This document shows positions 55,571 through 63,646 of a stretch of 64,000 nucleotides of DNA, piece after piece (within the stretch, counting starts at the first letter, position 1; each line of letters opens with the position of its first letter). The stretch lies in NCBI GenBank assembly GCA_046330285.1, contig JAXLSX010000004.1, positions 62,001-126,000 on the forward strand. Reading direction: 5' to 3'. The notes beneath the pieces were generated by a model that was not told the origin of the DNA, did no database searches, and saw nothing but the letters and a program-made list of their open reading frames with translations. A program made the position numbers and the translations under genes. This stretch comes from RHKX01 sp046330285. Lineage in GTDB: Bacteria; Actinomycetota; Thermoleophilia; Solirubrobacterales; 70-9.

Positions 55571-56548
55571 ATGGCTGGCATTCTGGTTTACGCCCTCCAC
55601 AGCGACGACAACGAGTTCAACGCGAACTCGCTCGGCGCGATCTCAGAGGCGTCGAAGCTGGTCGGCGAGGTCGGTGGCGAAGCCGCGGCCCTCGTGGTCG
55701 GCGACGTCGACGACGCCGCCTGCGCTGCCCTCGGCAAGTACGGGGCCACCAAGGTCTACCGGGCCAAGTCGGTCCCGGAGGGGCTCGCCCAGCCGATCGT
55801 CGACGCGATGGCCAAGGTCATCACCGAGAACGACATCTCCTACGCCCTGTTCGGCGGCGGCCTGCTCGGGTTCGAGATCGGCGCCGGTCTGACGGCCCGC
55901 CTCGGCGCCGGCGTGACCATGGAGGTCACCGCGGTCAAGGCGGACGGCGGCAAGCTGATCGCCGAGCGCCCGGTCCTTCAGGACTCGGCGATCGTCGACG
56001 TCGGCTACGTCTCCGAGCCCGCCGTGATCATCGGCCGCCTCAACGCGTTCACCGCGGTCGAGAGCGGCGGCGGTGACGCCGAGGTCGTGGACGTCGACGT
56101 CGAGATGTCCGAGTTCTCCACCCGGGCCAAGATGGTCACCCGCGGCGAAGCCGGTGACGAAGGCGGAGTCGACATCGCCGACGCCGACATCCTCGTCGGC
56201 AGCGGCCGCGGCTTCGGCGGCGAGGAGAACCTCTCCGTCGCCCGCGATCTCGCCGGCGCGCTCGGCGGCGAAGTCGCCGCGACCCGCGCGATCGTCGATG
56301 CCGGCTGGATTCCGTACGCGACCCAGATCGGTCAGACGGGCAAGACCGTCGCCCCGAAGCTGTACCTCGCGGCCGGCATCTCCGGAGCGATCCAGCACAA
56401 GGTCGGCATGCAGAACAGCGAGAACATCGTCGCGATCAACAAGGATCAGAACGCGCCGATCTTCGAGTACGCAGATCTCGGCGTCGTCGGCGATCTCCAC
56501 AAGATCCTGCCGAAGCTGACCGAAGCCATCAAGGCGAAGAAGGGCTGA
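55571..56548 (+). CDS. etfA: Electron transfer flavoprotein alpha subunit
   Basis: This 325-residue subunit binds FAD. The C-terminal FAD domain has GSGRGFGGEENLSVARDLAGALGGEVAATRAIVDAGWIPYATQIGQTGKTVAPKLYLAAGISGAIQHKVGMQNSENIVAINKDQNAPIFEYADLGVVGDLHKILP, a textbook ETF-alpha end. Start ATG 55571, immediately after etfB. The product partners with etfB; a hairpin and ETF-QO follow. Confidence 0.95.
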   Translation: MAGILVYALHSDDNEFNANSLGAISEASKLVGEVGGEAAALVVGDVDDAACAALGKYGATKVYRAKSVPEGLAQPIVDAMAKVITENDISYALFGGGLLGFEIGAGLTARLGAGVTMEVTAVKADGGKLIAERPVLQDSAIVDVGYVSEPAVIIGRLNAFTAVESGGGDAEVVDVDVEMSEFSTRAKMVTRGEAGDEGGVDIADADILVGSGRGFGGEENLSVARDLAGALGGEVAATRAIVDAGWIPYATQIGQTGKTVAPKLYLAAGISGAIQHKVGMQNSENIVAINKDQNAPIFEYADLGVVGDLHKILPKLTEAIKAKKG

Positions 56549-56579
56549 GCAGACCCGCTCAGCCACAGGCGAAGAACGA

Positions 56580-56605
56580 CGGGCGCCCCGCCGCAGGGGC
56601 GCCCG
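56580..56605 (+). other. 10-bp intercistronic hairpin between etfA and ETF-QO
   Basis: CGGGCGCCCC (56580-56589) pairs exactly with GGGGCGCCCG (56596-56605) over a 6-base loop. It lies in the gap between etfA and the ETF-QO gene and may reduce downstream expression or stabilise the upstream mRNA. There is no T-tract. Confidence 0.55.
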
Positions 56606-56642
56606 CTTCGCCGCTCAGAATCCGAAAGGAACACCAAGCAGG

Positions 56643-58340
56643 ATGTCCGTAGCTCCCTCAGAGTTCCCGCCGCCGTTCGACCCGAGCAAGCACGTCGGGC
56701 CGCCGACCGATGCCGAGGACGAGCGGCTCGAAGCGGGCATCGTGATCGTCGGCGGTGGGCCCGCCGGCCTCGCCTGCGCCAACCGGGTCATGCAGCTGCT
56801 CGAGGACGAGCCCGAGCTGACCGAGAAGCTCGGTGAGATCCCCGTCGCCGTGATCGAGAAGGGCAAGGTCTGCGGCGCCCACAACCTCAGCGGCGCGAAC
56901 ATGGTCCCGTCGGCGATGGAGAAGCTCTTCCCCGACCTCGACCCCGACGACTGGCCCGTCTACCAGAAGGTCGAGAAGGACGCCGTCTATCTGCTGACCA
57001 AGTCGAAGGCGATCCCGCTCAAGCCGCCGCCCCCGAACTTCCGCAACCACGGCAACTACGTCACCTCGGTCTCGAAGCTGAGCCGCTTCCTCGCCGACCG
57101 TGCGGAGGAGGCCGGCGCCTACCTGCTGACCGAGACCGTCGCCGACAAGCTGCTGGTCGAAGACCGCATCGTCCGCGGCGTCCGCTCCGGCGACAAGGGC
57201 CGCGGTAAGGACGGCCAGGAGCTCGGCAACTTCGAGCCCGGCTCCGACCTGATGGCGAAGGCGACCGTGCTCGCCGAGGGCACCCTCGGCCACCTGACCG
57301 ACTGCGCGATCGACTACTACGACCTCGCCGGCGACGCCAAGCGCTGGGAGATCGGCGTCAAGGAGGTCTGGGAGGTCCCGAAGCCGCTCGACCGTGTCAT
57401 CCACACGATGAACTGGCCGATGCGCAAGTCGCCGAAGTACAACGAGTTCGGCGGCTCGTTCATCTACCCGATGGGCGAGGACAAGCTCTGCATCGGCATG
57501 GTCGCCGGTCTCGACACGACCGACGCGACCTTCTCCTGCCACGACCTCCTGCAGCAGTTCAAGACTCATCCCTTCGTCCGCGATCTCCTCGACGGCGGCA
57601 AGCGGGTCGGCTGGGGCGCGAAGACGATCCCGTCGGGCGGCTACTGGTCGATGCCGAAGAAGCTCGCGGTTCCGGGCATGGTCATGTGCGGCGACAACGT
57701 CGCGATGGTCAACGTCCCTTACCTGAAGGGCATCCACCTCGCGATGCACGCCGGCATGTTCGCCGCAGAGGCGATCGTCGAGAGCCTGAAGGCCGACCCC
57801 GAGTCGGTCGACTTCTCCGCCTACGAGACGAAGGTCCGCGGCTCGGAGATCGAGAAGGACCTCTACAAGGCGCGCAACGTCCGCCAGCACGGTGACAAGG
57901 GCTTCGTGGCCTTCGGCGCCATCGCCAACGCCTGGCTGCTCTCCGGCGGCGCGCTGCCTCCCGGCCACAAGGTCAGCGAGGCCGACGCCGAGGTCGAGGT
58001 TCATCTCGGGACCGCCTCGGAGGACTACCCCGAGCCCGACAACGAGCTCACCTTCGACAAGCTCGGCTCGGTGTTCCTCAGCGGCAACGCGACCCGTGAC
58101 GATGCTCCGAACCACGTCCGAATCCAGACGCACGTCCCGCGCGAGGTCGCGCAGACCTGGGTCTCGATGTGCCCGGCGCAGGTCTACGAGATCCCCGAGG
58201 ACCAGCTCGACAACGGCGCGGCCGAGGTCGACGTCCACGTCACCGCCTCCAACTGCGTGCAGTGCGGCGCGATCAACGCCAAGGGCGGGCGCCTGACGAT
58301 GCCCGAGGGCGGCGACGGGCCGCTCTACCAGGAGGTCTGA
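56643..58340 (+). CDS. Electron transfer flavoprotein:quinone oxidoreductase, one Fe-S cysteine missing
   Basis: This 565-residue membrane-associated flavoprotein passes electrons from reduced ETF to quinone. It has the FAD motif VIVGGGPAGLACANRV near 33-48, ETF-QO segments such as GAHNLSGANMVPSAM, NFRNHGNYVTSVSKLSRFLA and VPYLKGIHLAMHAGMFAAEAI, and the C-terminal ferredoxin-like region. Fe-S ligands Cys510 (SMCPAQVYE), Cys538 and Cys541 (NCVQCGA) are present, but the fourth position is Ile544, where the classical enzyme has Cys (NCVHCKTC). Start ATG 56643. A terminator-like hairpin follows at 58347-58371. Confidence 0.92.
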   Translation: MSVAPSEFPPPFDPSKHVGPPTDAEDERLEAGIVIVGGGPAGLACANRVMQLLEDEPELTEKLGEIPVAVIEKGKVCGAHNLSGANMVPSAMEKLFPDLDPDDWPVYQKVEKDAVYLLTKSKAIPLKPPPPNFRNHGNYVTSVSKLSRFLADRAEEAGAYLLTETVADKLLVEDRIVRGVRSGDKGRGKDGQELGNFEPGSDLMAKATVLAEGTLGHLTDCAIDYYDLAGDAKRWEIGVKEVWEVPKPLDRVIHTMNWPMRKSPKYNEFGGSFIYPMGEDKLCIGMVAGLDTTDATFSCHDLLQQFKTHPFVRDLLDGGKRVGWGAKTIPSGGYWSMPKKLAVPGMVMCGDNVAMVNVPYLKGIHLAMHAGMFAAEAIVESLKADPESVDFSAYETKVRGSEIEKDLYKARNVRQHGDKGFVAFGAIANAWLLSGGALPPGHKVSEADAEVEVHLGTASEDYPEPDNELTFDKLGSVFLSGNATRDDAPNHVRIQTHVPREVAQTWVSMCPAQVYEIPEDQLDNGAAEVDVHVTASNCVQCGAINAKGGRLTMPEGGDGPLYQEV

Positions 58341-58346
58341 CCCGGC

Positions 58347-58371
58347 CCGGCCGGGGCCAGACCCCGGCCGG
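58347..58371 (+). terminator. 10-bp hairpin after ETF-QO gene
   Basis: CCGGCCGGGG (58347-58356) pairs perfectly with CCCCGGCCGG (58362-58371) over the loop CCAGA, seven bases after the stop. As elsewhere here there is no T-tract. Position at the end of the etf unit supports termination. Confidence 0.65.
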
Positions 58372-58471
58372 CAGGGTAATCTGGGCTGGACGTCCACGCC
58401 CATGGGACGCTCCTCGGAGCGGGGCGGCCGGACGATCGGAAGTCGAACGTCCATAGGGGAGAGTGCAGGGG

Positions 58472-59518
58472 ATGACACGGGTGTTGCCGAAGTCGGTGCG
58501 CGGTCGCGTGCTGACCGGGCTCGGACTGTTGGTGATCGCGGCGGCGATCGCCGCCGGGCTCTACTACTTCAACGAGGTACCGGAGAAGCTCGCCGACGAC
58601 TACCGCGCTGACGCCGGCAAGGCGGCGGACGGGATGACGAGCGGAATGGACCGCGTCAATGCGAGCTTCGACCGCTACCTCGCCGTCAGCACGGTGCCGA
58701 GGCGGTCGCTCGAGAACGCCGAGGACGTCGCGGAGCTCAGGCGCCGCATCCTGCCCGTCCTCGACGATACCGATGCGACCCTGCGGCACGCCGAGGAGGC
58801 GATCGACGCCGAGCGGAAGCGGATCAAGCGGGCGCAGGCACCGCTTCGGGACGTTCCGTCCTCGTGGATGCTCGACGATTCGGACCCGCTGTCCGAGGCC
58901 GCGGAGGTCGTCGAGATCAACGACGCGTATCGGCGCGCCGCCACGCCCTACCTCCGCGACTTCGAGCGGTTCGCGCGCTACGACCGGCGCCTGATCGACG
59001 TGATTCGCCGCACCTACGCGCCCCGGCCGATCGACGAGCTGGCGGCCGATGCACCGATCGAGACGCTGAAGTCGACGGTCGCCGACGAAGTCGAGTTCAA
59101 CGCGGAGCTGAGGCACGACCTCCTCGCGTTGAAGCCGCCGGCTGACGCGAAGGAACTGCACGAGCAGGCGATCGAGGAGCTCAACGTCGTCATCGACTAC
59201 TACGAGGACATCCAGACCGGCCTGGAGCAGCTGAGCGTGCCCGCTCTCGAGCAAGCCGACGCCGACCTGCTCTCGGACACGAAGCGGCTTCGGGATCGCG
59301 GGACCCGGTACGTCCTCGAGTTCGCGGCCAACTCGAGCCTCCAGAAGCAGAGCCGCCGGCTCGACAAGCGGGGGGACGAACTCGAGGACAGGATCGCGAC
59401 CCTCGGAACGGGCGATGGCGACCGGCTCGGCAACGACCACTTCCGGCCCGTGCGACCGAAGCCGCCGGCTGACGGGAAGGGCGGCGGGAGCGGCGGCGAC
59501 GACCAGACGCGGACGTAG
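58472..59518 (+). CDS. Membrane-anchored helical secreted protein of unknown function
   Basis: This 348-residue protein has a single N-terminal hydrophobic helix (about 11-36: VLTGLGLLVIAAAIAAGLYYF) serving as an anchor or signal, and a long mainly helical remainder with Asp/Glu/Arg-rich heptads (about 60-290), ending in a Pro/Gly-rich tail. There are few cysteines. The start is ATG 58472; GTG 58463 is in frame. The pattern resembles extracellular sensor or stalk domains but matches no family I know. It stands alone after the etf terminator. Confidence 0.65.
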   Translation: MTRVLPKSVRGRVLTGLGLLVIAAAIAAGLYYFNEVPEKLADDYRADAGKAADGMTSGMDRVNASFDRYLAVSTVPRRSLENAEDVAELRRRILPVLDDTDATLRHAEEAIDAERKRIKRAQAPLRDVPSSWMLDDSDPLSEAAEVVEINDAYRRAATPYLRDFERFARYDRRLIDVIRRTYAPRPIDELAADAPIETLKSTVADEVEFNAELRHDLLALKPPADAKELHEQAIEELNVVIDYYEDIQTGLEQLSVPALEQADADLLSDTKRLRDRGTRYVLEFAANSSLQKQSRRLDKRGDELEDRIATLGTGDGDRLGNDHFRPVRPKPPADGKGGGSGGDDQTRT

Positions 59519-59538
59519 GGTCCCGATACGGTCACGGC

Positions 59539-60015
59539 GTGAACGGAGCTGACGTGGAAGGGGCCGCAGGCCGGGTCCGGCGAGCGGACGGGGCGGACGC
59601 CGACGCGATCGGCGTCCTCCTGCACCGCTTCAACTCCGACTACGACGAGCCCAGCCCGGGCCCCGGGCCGATTGCCGAGCGGATCCGCGAGCTGATCGCC
59701 TCCGGCGACACGGCGGTGCTCCTCGCCGGCGACGGGCCTGACGGGATCCTCATCGTCCGCTTCCAGCCGTCGATCTGGTCGCGGCTCGACGAGGCCTACA
59801 TCGCCGAGCTCTACGTCGTCGGCGAGGCGCGCAGGCGCGGCCTCGGCAGCGCGTTGATGGAGGCGGCGCTCGCCCTCTGTCGCGAGCGCGGCTGCGACTA
59901 CGTGTTCCTCGGCACCGACGAGGGCGATGCCGACGCCCACCGGCTCTACGAGCGCTTCGGCTTCACCAACCGCAGCGGCGAGGAGCTGATGTACGTCTAC
60001 GAGCGCGAGGTCTGA
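59539..60015 (+). CDS. GNAT-family N-acetyltransferase
   Basis: This 158-residue acetyl-CoA-dependent N-acetyltransferase has the GNAT motif A AYIAELYVVGEARRRGLGSALMEAALALCRERGCDYVFLGTDE with the R-x-x-G-x-G/A acetyl-CoA loop, and the C-terminal YERFGFTNRS. It starts at GTG 59539. Acceptor may be an amine, protein or antibiotic; not predictable. It converges with the helicase gene on the minus strand. Confidence 0.9.
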   Translation: MNGADVEGAAGRVRRADGADADAIGVLLHRFNSDYDEPSPGPGPIAERIRELIASGDTAVLLAGDGPDGILIVRFQPSIWSRLDEAYIAELYVVGEARRRGLGSALMEAALALCRERGCDYVFLGTDEGDADAHRLYERFGFTNRSGEELMYVYEREV

Positions 60016-60024
60016 CCGAGGCCG

Positions 60025-61671
60025 TCAGCGGCTGCGCGCGAGCTCGGCGACGAGCAGGTCGCAGGAGCGCTCGAGCTGTTCGATCGTGGCCTCGTCGACC
60101 CGGCGCAGGCCGACTTTCTGGTTGATCCACTGGTTCGCCTCGCGATGGCCGCAGCGGCGGCTTCGGGCGAGCTCGGAGACGAGGCTGTGGCGGCGCGCAC
60201 GGAGAATCCGCCGGCGTTCGAACGCGGGGATCGGCGCCGGCTCCGCCGCCTCGGCCGGGACGGGCTCCGCGATCGGGACGGGCGCCGCCATCGGCTGGAC
60301 CGCGACGTCGCCGGGCTCGCCGAACAGGTTCATCTGCGGCACCACGTCGGCGGCGACGGGAACGAATCCGAGATCGGGATCCGACCGCTCGGTCTGGACC
60401 TGCTCGTCGAGCTCGTCCCAGCCCTCATCCTCCTCGCCGCGGTCGCGCCGCAGCACCCGGTGGATCTCGTCCTCGACCTGCGCGGCGTGAGCGCGCAGCA
60501 CCGGCTCGGCGGGGAGGAAGAGCCAGCTGCGATCGCCGCTGCCGGAGCCGACGCGGACGAACCGGCCGACGATCTGGCGGAAGATCATCGCCGTCTTCGC
60601 CGCGGTCGCATAGACGCCGACGCGGAGCCGGGGGATGTCCACGCCCTCGGAGACCATGTTGACGGCGACGATCCAGCGCCCCTTGCCGGTCGCGAACTCG
60701 CGGAGGCGGCGATGGGCGCCGGCATCCTGGTGCAGCACGACCGTGGGCTTCTCGCCGGCGATGTCGGCGAGCGCCGTCGCGACGACCCGGGCGTGCTCGC
60801 TGTCGGCGGCGATGACGAGGCCGCCGGCGTCGCGGTGGCCCTCGGCGCGGACGCGGCTGAGCTGCTCGTCGGCCTGCCTGAGGATGCGCGGCAGCCCCTC
60901 CGGCAGCTCGGTCGAGATCGCCGTCCGGTAGCGGCGGCCGCGCTCGCGGGCCGGAAGCTCCTCGGCGAACGAGCTCTCGATCGTGTCCTCGCCGCTCTGC
61001 CAGACCAGCGTCCCGTCGAACGGGACGAACGTGACGCGGCGGCAGACGCCGTCGCGGATCGCCTCCGCGTAGGAGTAGGCGATGTCGGGCTCGGCGAACC
61101 CGGACGCGTCGTAGGAGATGCCGGGGATCGGGGCGTCATCGCTCCGGAATGGGGTCCCGGAGAGCAGGAGCTGGCGCTCGGCGGCGGCGAACGCCTTCGT
61201 GAAGCCGGCCCCCCAGGCGAGCTCGTCGCCGAGGTGGTGGACCTCGTCCGCGATCACGAGCGTCCGCGGCCCGCACTCGCGCGCATACGTCGCTGCAGCC
61301 GCCGCGGTGCGGGCATAAGTGACGGCGATCCCCTGGAAGTCGCGCGTCGTCCGCAGGTTCGCGGCGTCGGGCTGGAGCTGGAGGCCCTGGGCGGCGGCCG
61401 CCGCGGCCCACTGGCGGGTCAGCGGCGCCGTCGGGCAGACGATCGCGACCCGGTCGATCTCGCCGCGCCGGAGCAGCTCGCGGGCGAGCACCAGCGCCGG
61501 ACGGGTCTTGCCCGCCCCGGGTGCTGCCGCGATCAGGAACGGGCCACCACGCCAGCTCTCGGCGGCGCCGAGAGCGCGTCGCTGCCACGCCCGCAGCGAG
61601 GGGTCGGCGAAGGCGGAGGAGGAGCCTCCCCCCGCCGTCGCGGTGGCTGTCGTCTGGGTCCCGCCCGTCAT
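60025..61671 (-). CDS. SF2 DEAD/DEAH-type helicase
   Basis: This 548-residue superfamily-2 helicase has a Walker A APGAGKT (50-56), Walker B DEVHH (141-145), motif III SGTPF (170-174), and the C-terminal half with VNMVSEGVDIPRLRVGVYATAAKTAMIFRQIVGRFVR (motifs V-VI). Its C-terminal part (about 470-548) has a small helical domain (RRILRARRHSLVSELARS) of unknown role. The start at ATG 61671 lies just before a P-loop kinase gene that diverges from it. No nuclease is fused. A DNA-repair or phage-defence helicase is possible, but no defence partner is present. Confidence 0.88.
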   Translation of the reverse strand: MTGGTQTTATATAGGGSSSAFADPSLRAWQRRALGAAESWRGGPFLIAAAPGAGKTRPALVLARELLRRGEIDRVAIVCPTAPLTRQWAAAAAAQGLQLQPDAANLRTTRDFQGIAVTYARTAAAAATYARECGPRTLVIADEVHHLGDELAWGAGFTKAFAAAERQLLLSGTPFRSDDAPIPGISYDASGFAEPDIAYSYAEAIRDGVCRRVTFVPFDGTLVWQSGEDTIESSFAEELPARERGRRYRTAISTELPEGLPRILRQADEQLSRVRAEGHRDAGGLVIAADSEHARVVATALADIAGEKPTVVLHQDAGAHRRLREFATGKGRWIVAVNMVSEGVDIPRLRVGVYATAAKTAMIFRQIVGRFVRVGSGSGDRSWLFLPAEPVLRAHAAQVEDEIHRVLRRDRGEEDEGWDELDEQVQTERSDPDLGFVPVAADVVPQMNLFGEPGDVAVQPMAAPVPIAEPVPAEAAEPAPIPAFERRRILRARRHSLVSELARSRRCGHREANQWINQKVGLRRVDEATIEQLERSCDLLVAELARSR

Positions 61672-61740
61672 CTGGAGCGCGGCATGATTGGTGCCGGGCC
61701 GGACGGGAACGCGGGACCCCGCTGGCCATGCGGTCCTGCC

Positions 61741-62262
61741 ATGGTTGAGAGCGTGAGAGCGGTCGTCATCACCGGTCCGCCGGGAGCCGGCAAGAGCGAG
61801 GTCGCAGCCTCGCTCCACGACCTGCTCGGCGAGGCCGGGGTGGACGCGGCCCTGGTCGAGTGCGACGAGGTGGAACGGTCGCATCCGCCGATCGACCGCG
61901 ACCGGTCGGTCGGCCATCTGCGGATGCTCGCCGACTCCTACCGCGAGTTCGGTTGCGCGCTCCTGCTCGTCACGGCCACCCTCGTCGACGACGAGCACCG
62001 GCGCGCGGTGCTCGCGGCGACCGGCGCCGAGGAGACGACCCTCGTCGCCCTCGAGGCCGACGTCCAGACCCTCCGCGACCGGATCCTCGCCCGCGAGCCC
62101 GCCGGCTGGCAGGGCCTGCCCGAGCTCCTCAACGCCTCGCAGCGCCTCGCAGCCTCGATCAGGGACCTGTCCGGGATCGACCTCGTCTTCAGCACCGAGG
62201 GCGAGCAGCCGGCGGCGGTCGCGGACCGGATCGCGGAGGCGATCAGCCCAGCGGAGAGATGA
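61741..62262 (+). CDS. Small P-loop NTPase/kinase
   Basis: This 173-residue protein begins with Walker A ITGPPGAGKSEV (10-21) and has CALLLVTATLVDDEHR and EADVQTLRDRILAREP, the layout of small AAA/kinase-like proteins related to shikimate, gluconate or chloramphenicol-phosphotransferase enzymes. A lid with arginines (RDRILARE) fits a kinase. Start ATG 61741; GTG 61753 is a close alternative. The substrate is unknown. It is divergent from the helicase and converges with a VOC gene, overlapping it by 20 bases. Confidence 0.82.
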   Translation: MVESVRAVVITGPPGAGKSEVAASLHDLLGEAGVDAALVECDEVERSHPPIDRDRSVGHLRMLADSYREFGCALLLVTATLVDDEHRRAVLAATGAEETTLVALEADVQTLRDRILAREPAGWQGLPELLNASQRLAASIRDLSGIDLVFSTEGEQPAAVADRIAEAISPAER

Positions 62263-62617
62263 CCCCGATCACGTGACCCTCGGGGTCCGTGAACTGCCCG
62301 AGGATCAAGCCGATCGACTGCATCTCCTCGGGCCCGAAGATCCGCGACCCCCCGAGCTGCTCGGCCTTGGCGAGCGACTCCTCGACGTCGGGGACCTGGA
62401 CGTAGAAGGTGACGTGTCCCTCGTAGCCCTCGGGGCCGCCGGCGACGCCGCCGCCGATCCCGACGCCGTCGTCGCTGAGGTTCTCCTCGCGGTCGACCCT
62501 GCCGTAGTTCATCGGGTTGTCGGCGTCGATCCCCCAGCCGAACAGCTGTGAGTAGTAGTCCTGCAACGCCTTCCCGTCCTTGCCGATCACTTCGAAGTGG
62601 ACGACCGGATGACCCAT
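62243..62617 (-). CDS. VOC-fold protein (glyoxalase-like)
   Basis: This 124-residue protein opens GHPVVHFEVIGKDGKALQDYYSQLFGWGI and ends GLILGQFTDPEGHVIGVIS, a bacterial VOC pattern with the first-strand His preserved, unlike the two VOC proteins earlier in the window. Start ATG 62617 with AAAGGAGCG just upstream. It lies 74 bases downstream of the alpha/beta hydrolase gene in the same direction, so the two are probably co-regulated by the TetR protein. Confidence 0.85.
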   Translation of the reverse strand: MGHPVVHFEVIGKDGKALQDYYSQLFGWGIDADNPMNYGRVDREENLSDDGVGIGGGVAGGPEGYEGHVTFYVQVPDVEESLAKAEQLGGSRIFGPEEMQSIGLILGQFTDPEGHVIGVISPLG

Positions 62618-62691
62618 GGTGCGCTCCTTTGCCTCGTCGTTTCGCGGTTGCGATCGCAACCCGGTGGATGTGACCGCGGGTGTCCGCGAAT

Positions 62692-63546
62692 CTAATCGGC
62701 CACGAACGCCTCGATCGCCGCCGCCACCTCGGTGGGACGGTCCAGCATCACGAACGTCGATGCCCCGGCGATCTCGACCAGTCTCGAATCGGGGATCGCC
62801 GCGGCGATCCGGCGAGCGTGGTCGAGCTTGAAGAACCGGTCGTCGGTTCCCCAGACGAGCAGGGCCGGGATCTCGAGGCCGGGCAGCTTCGTCCCGGCAG
62901 CCAGCGTGTCGGCCGGGCGCATCGCCGCGATGAACTTCCGCCCGTCGCGGCGGATCCCCGCGTCGCGGACCTGCGGCTCGGTGAACGCACGGAGCAGCTC
63001 GTCGTCGGGCGGGCCGCTCGTCAGGGCGCCGTAGGCGATCGGAGACGTCCGCAGGGCGCGCAGGCGCATCGAGGCGACCAGCGCCGCGTAGCCGCCGGGG
63101 GCGCGCGCCATCCAGACCATCGTCTTGAACGTCCCCGGCGGGAAGTGCTCGAAGCTGTCGCAGTTGGTCAGCACGAGGCGCGCGATCCGCTCGGGCCGTT
63201 CGGTGACGAGGATCTGGCTCACCGCCCCGCCCGAGTCGTTGGCGACGATGGTCACGTCGTCGAGGTCGAGCGCGGCCAGGAACTCGCTGATCAGCCGCGC
63301 CTGGCCGCGAGGGGAGAGGTCGGCGTCCGGGTTCATCGCCTCGGAGTGGGAGCCCATCGGCCAGTCCGGGACGATGCAGCGGTTCCCGCCGGCCAACGAG
63401 GGCGCGACGCCGTCCCAGAGCCGCCCGTTGGCGATCGCGCCGTGGACGAAGACGATCGGGCGCCCGGAGCCGCTTTCGCGGTAGTGGATCGGCCCGGCGC
63501 CGAGCATGACCCTGCCTGCCGTGAATCCGTCGCCGCTTGCACTCAT
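62692..63546 (-). CDS. Alpha/beta hydrolase with Asp nucleophile-like elbow and His-to-Thr change
   Basis: This 284-residue hydrolase-fold protein has oxyanion motif HGAIANGRLW (35-44), the nucleophile elbow VANDSGG (101-107), where Asp104 aligns with the dehalogenase/epoxide hydrolase nucleophile, and ALLVWGTDDRFF (acid). The catalytic His usual before the last helix is replaced by Thr264 (GASTFVMLDRP). Either a different His is used, or the protein is not a classical hydrolase. Start ATG 63546. It diverges from the TetR gene, with tandem operators in between, so it is a likely regulated target. Confidence 0.85.
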   Translation of the reverse strand: MSASGDGFTAGRVMLGAGPIHYRESGSGRPIVFVHGAIANGRLWDGVAPSLAGGNRCIVPDWPMGSHSEAMNPDADLSPRGQARLISEFLAALDLDDVTIVANDSGGAVSQILVTERPERIARLVLTNCDSFEHFPPGTFKTMVWMARAPGGYAALVASMRLRALRTSPIAYGALTSGPPDDELLRAFTEPQVRDAGIRRDGRKFIAAMRPADTLAAGTKLPGLEIPALLVWGTDDRFFKLDHARRIAAAIPDSRLVEIAGASTFVMLDRPTEVAAAIEAFVAD

Positions 63547-63586
63547 GATCGATCCGCCTTGCCGCGGCCGTCGCCGCTGGTAGATT

Positions 63587-63629
63587 ACATACGAACACCA
63601 TGTATTTAACATACGAACAGGTTGTATGT
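63587..63629. promoter_or_regulatory. Two tandem 21-bp TetR-type operators
   Basis: Site 1 is ACATAC-N9-GTATTT (63587-63607) and site 2 is ACATAC-N9-GTATGT (63609-63629). They share the 11-mer ACATACGAACA and start 22 bases apart, two helical turns. They lie in the AT-rich gap between the hydrolase (start 63546) and the TetR gene. Such dual operators allow cooperative binding by a TetR dimer pair. Confidence 0.85.
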
Positions 63630-63646
63630 CAAATCGGGAGCGCCCG

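Noticed and set aside
60025..62262. Possible phage-defence island around the SF2 helicase and P-loop kinase
   Set aside because: No nuclease, methylase, toxin or integrase is adjacent, and the two genes diverge, so no defence system can be supported.
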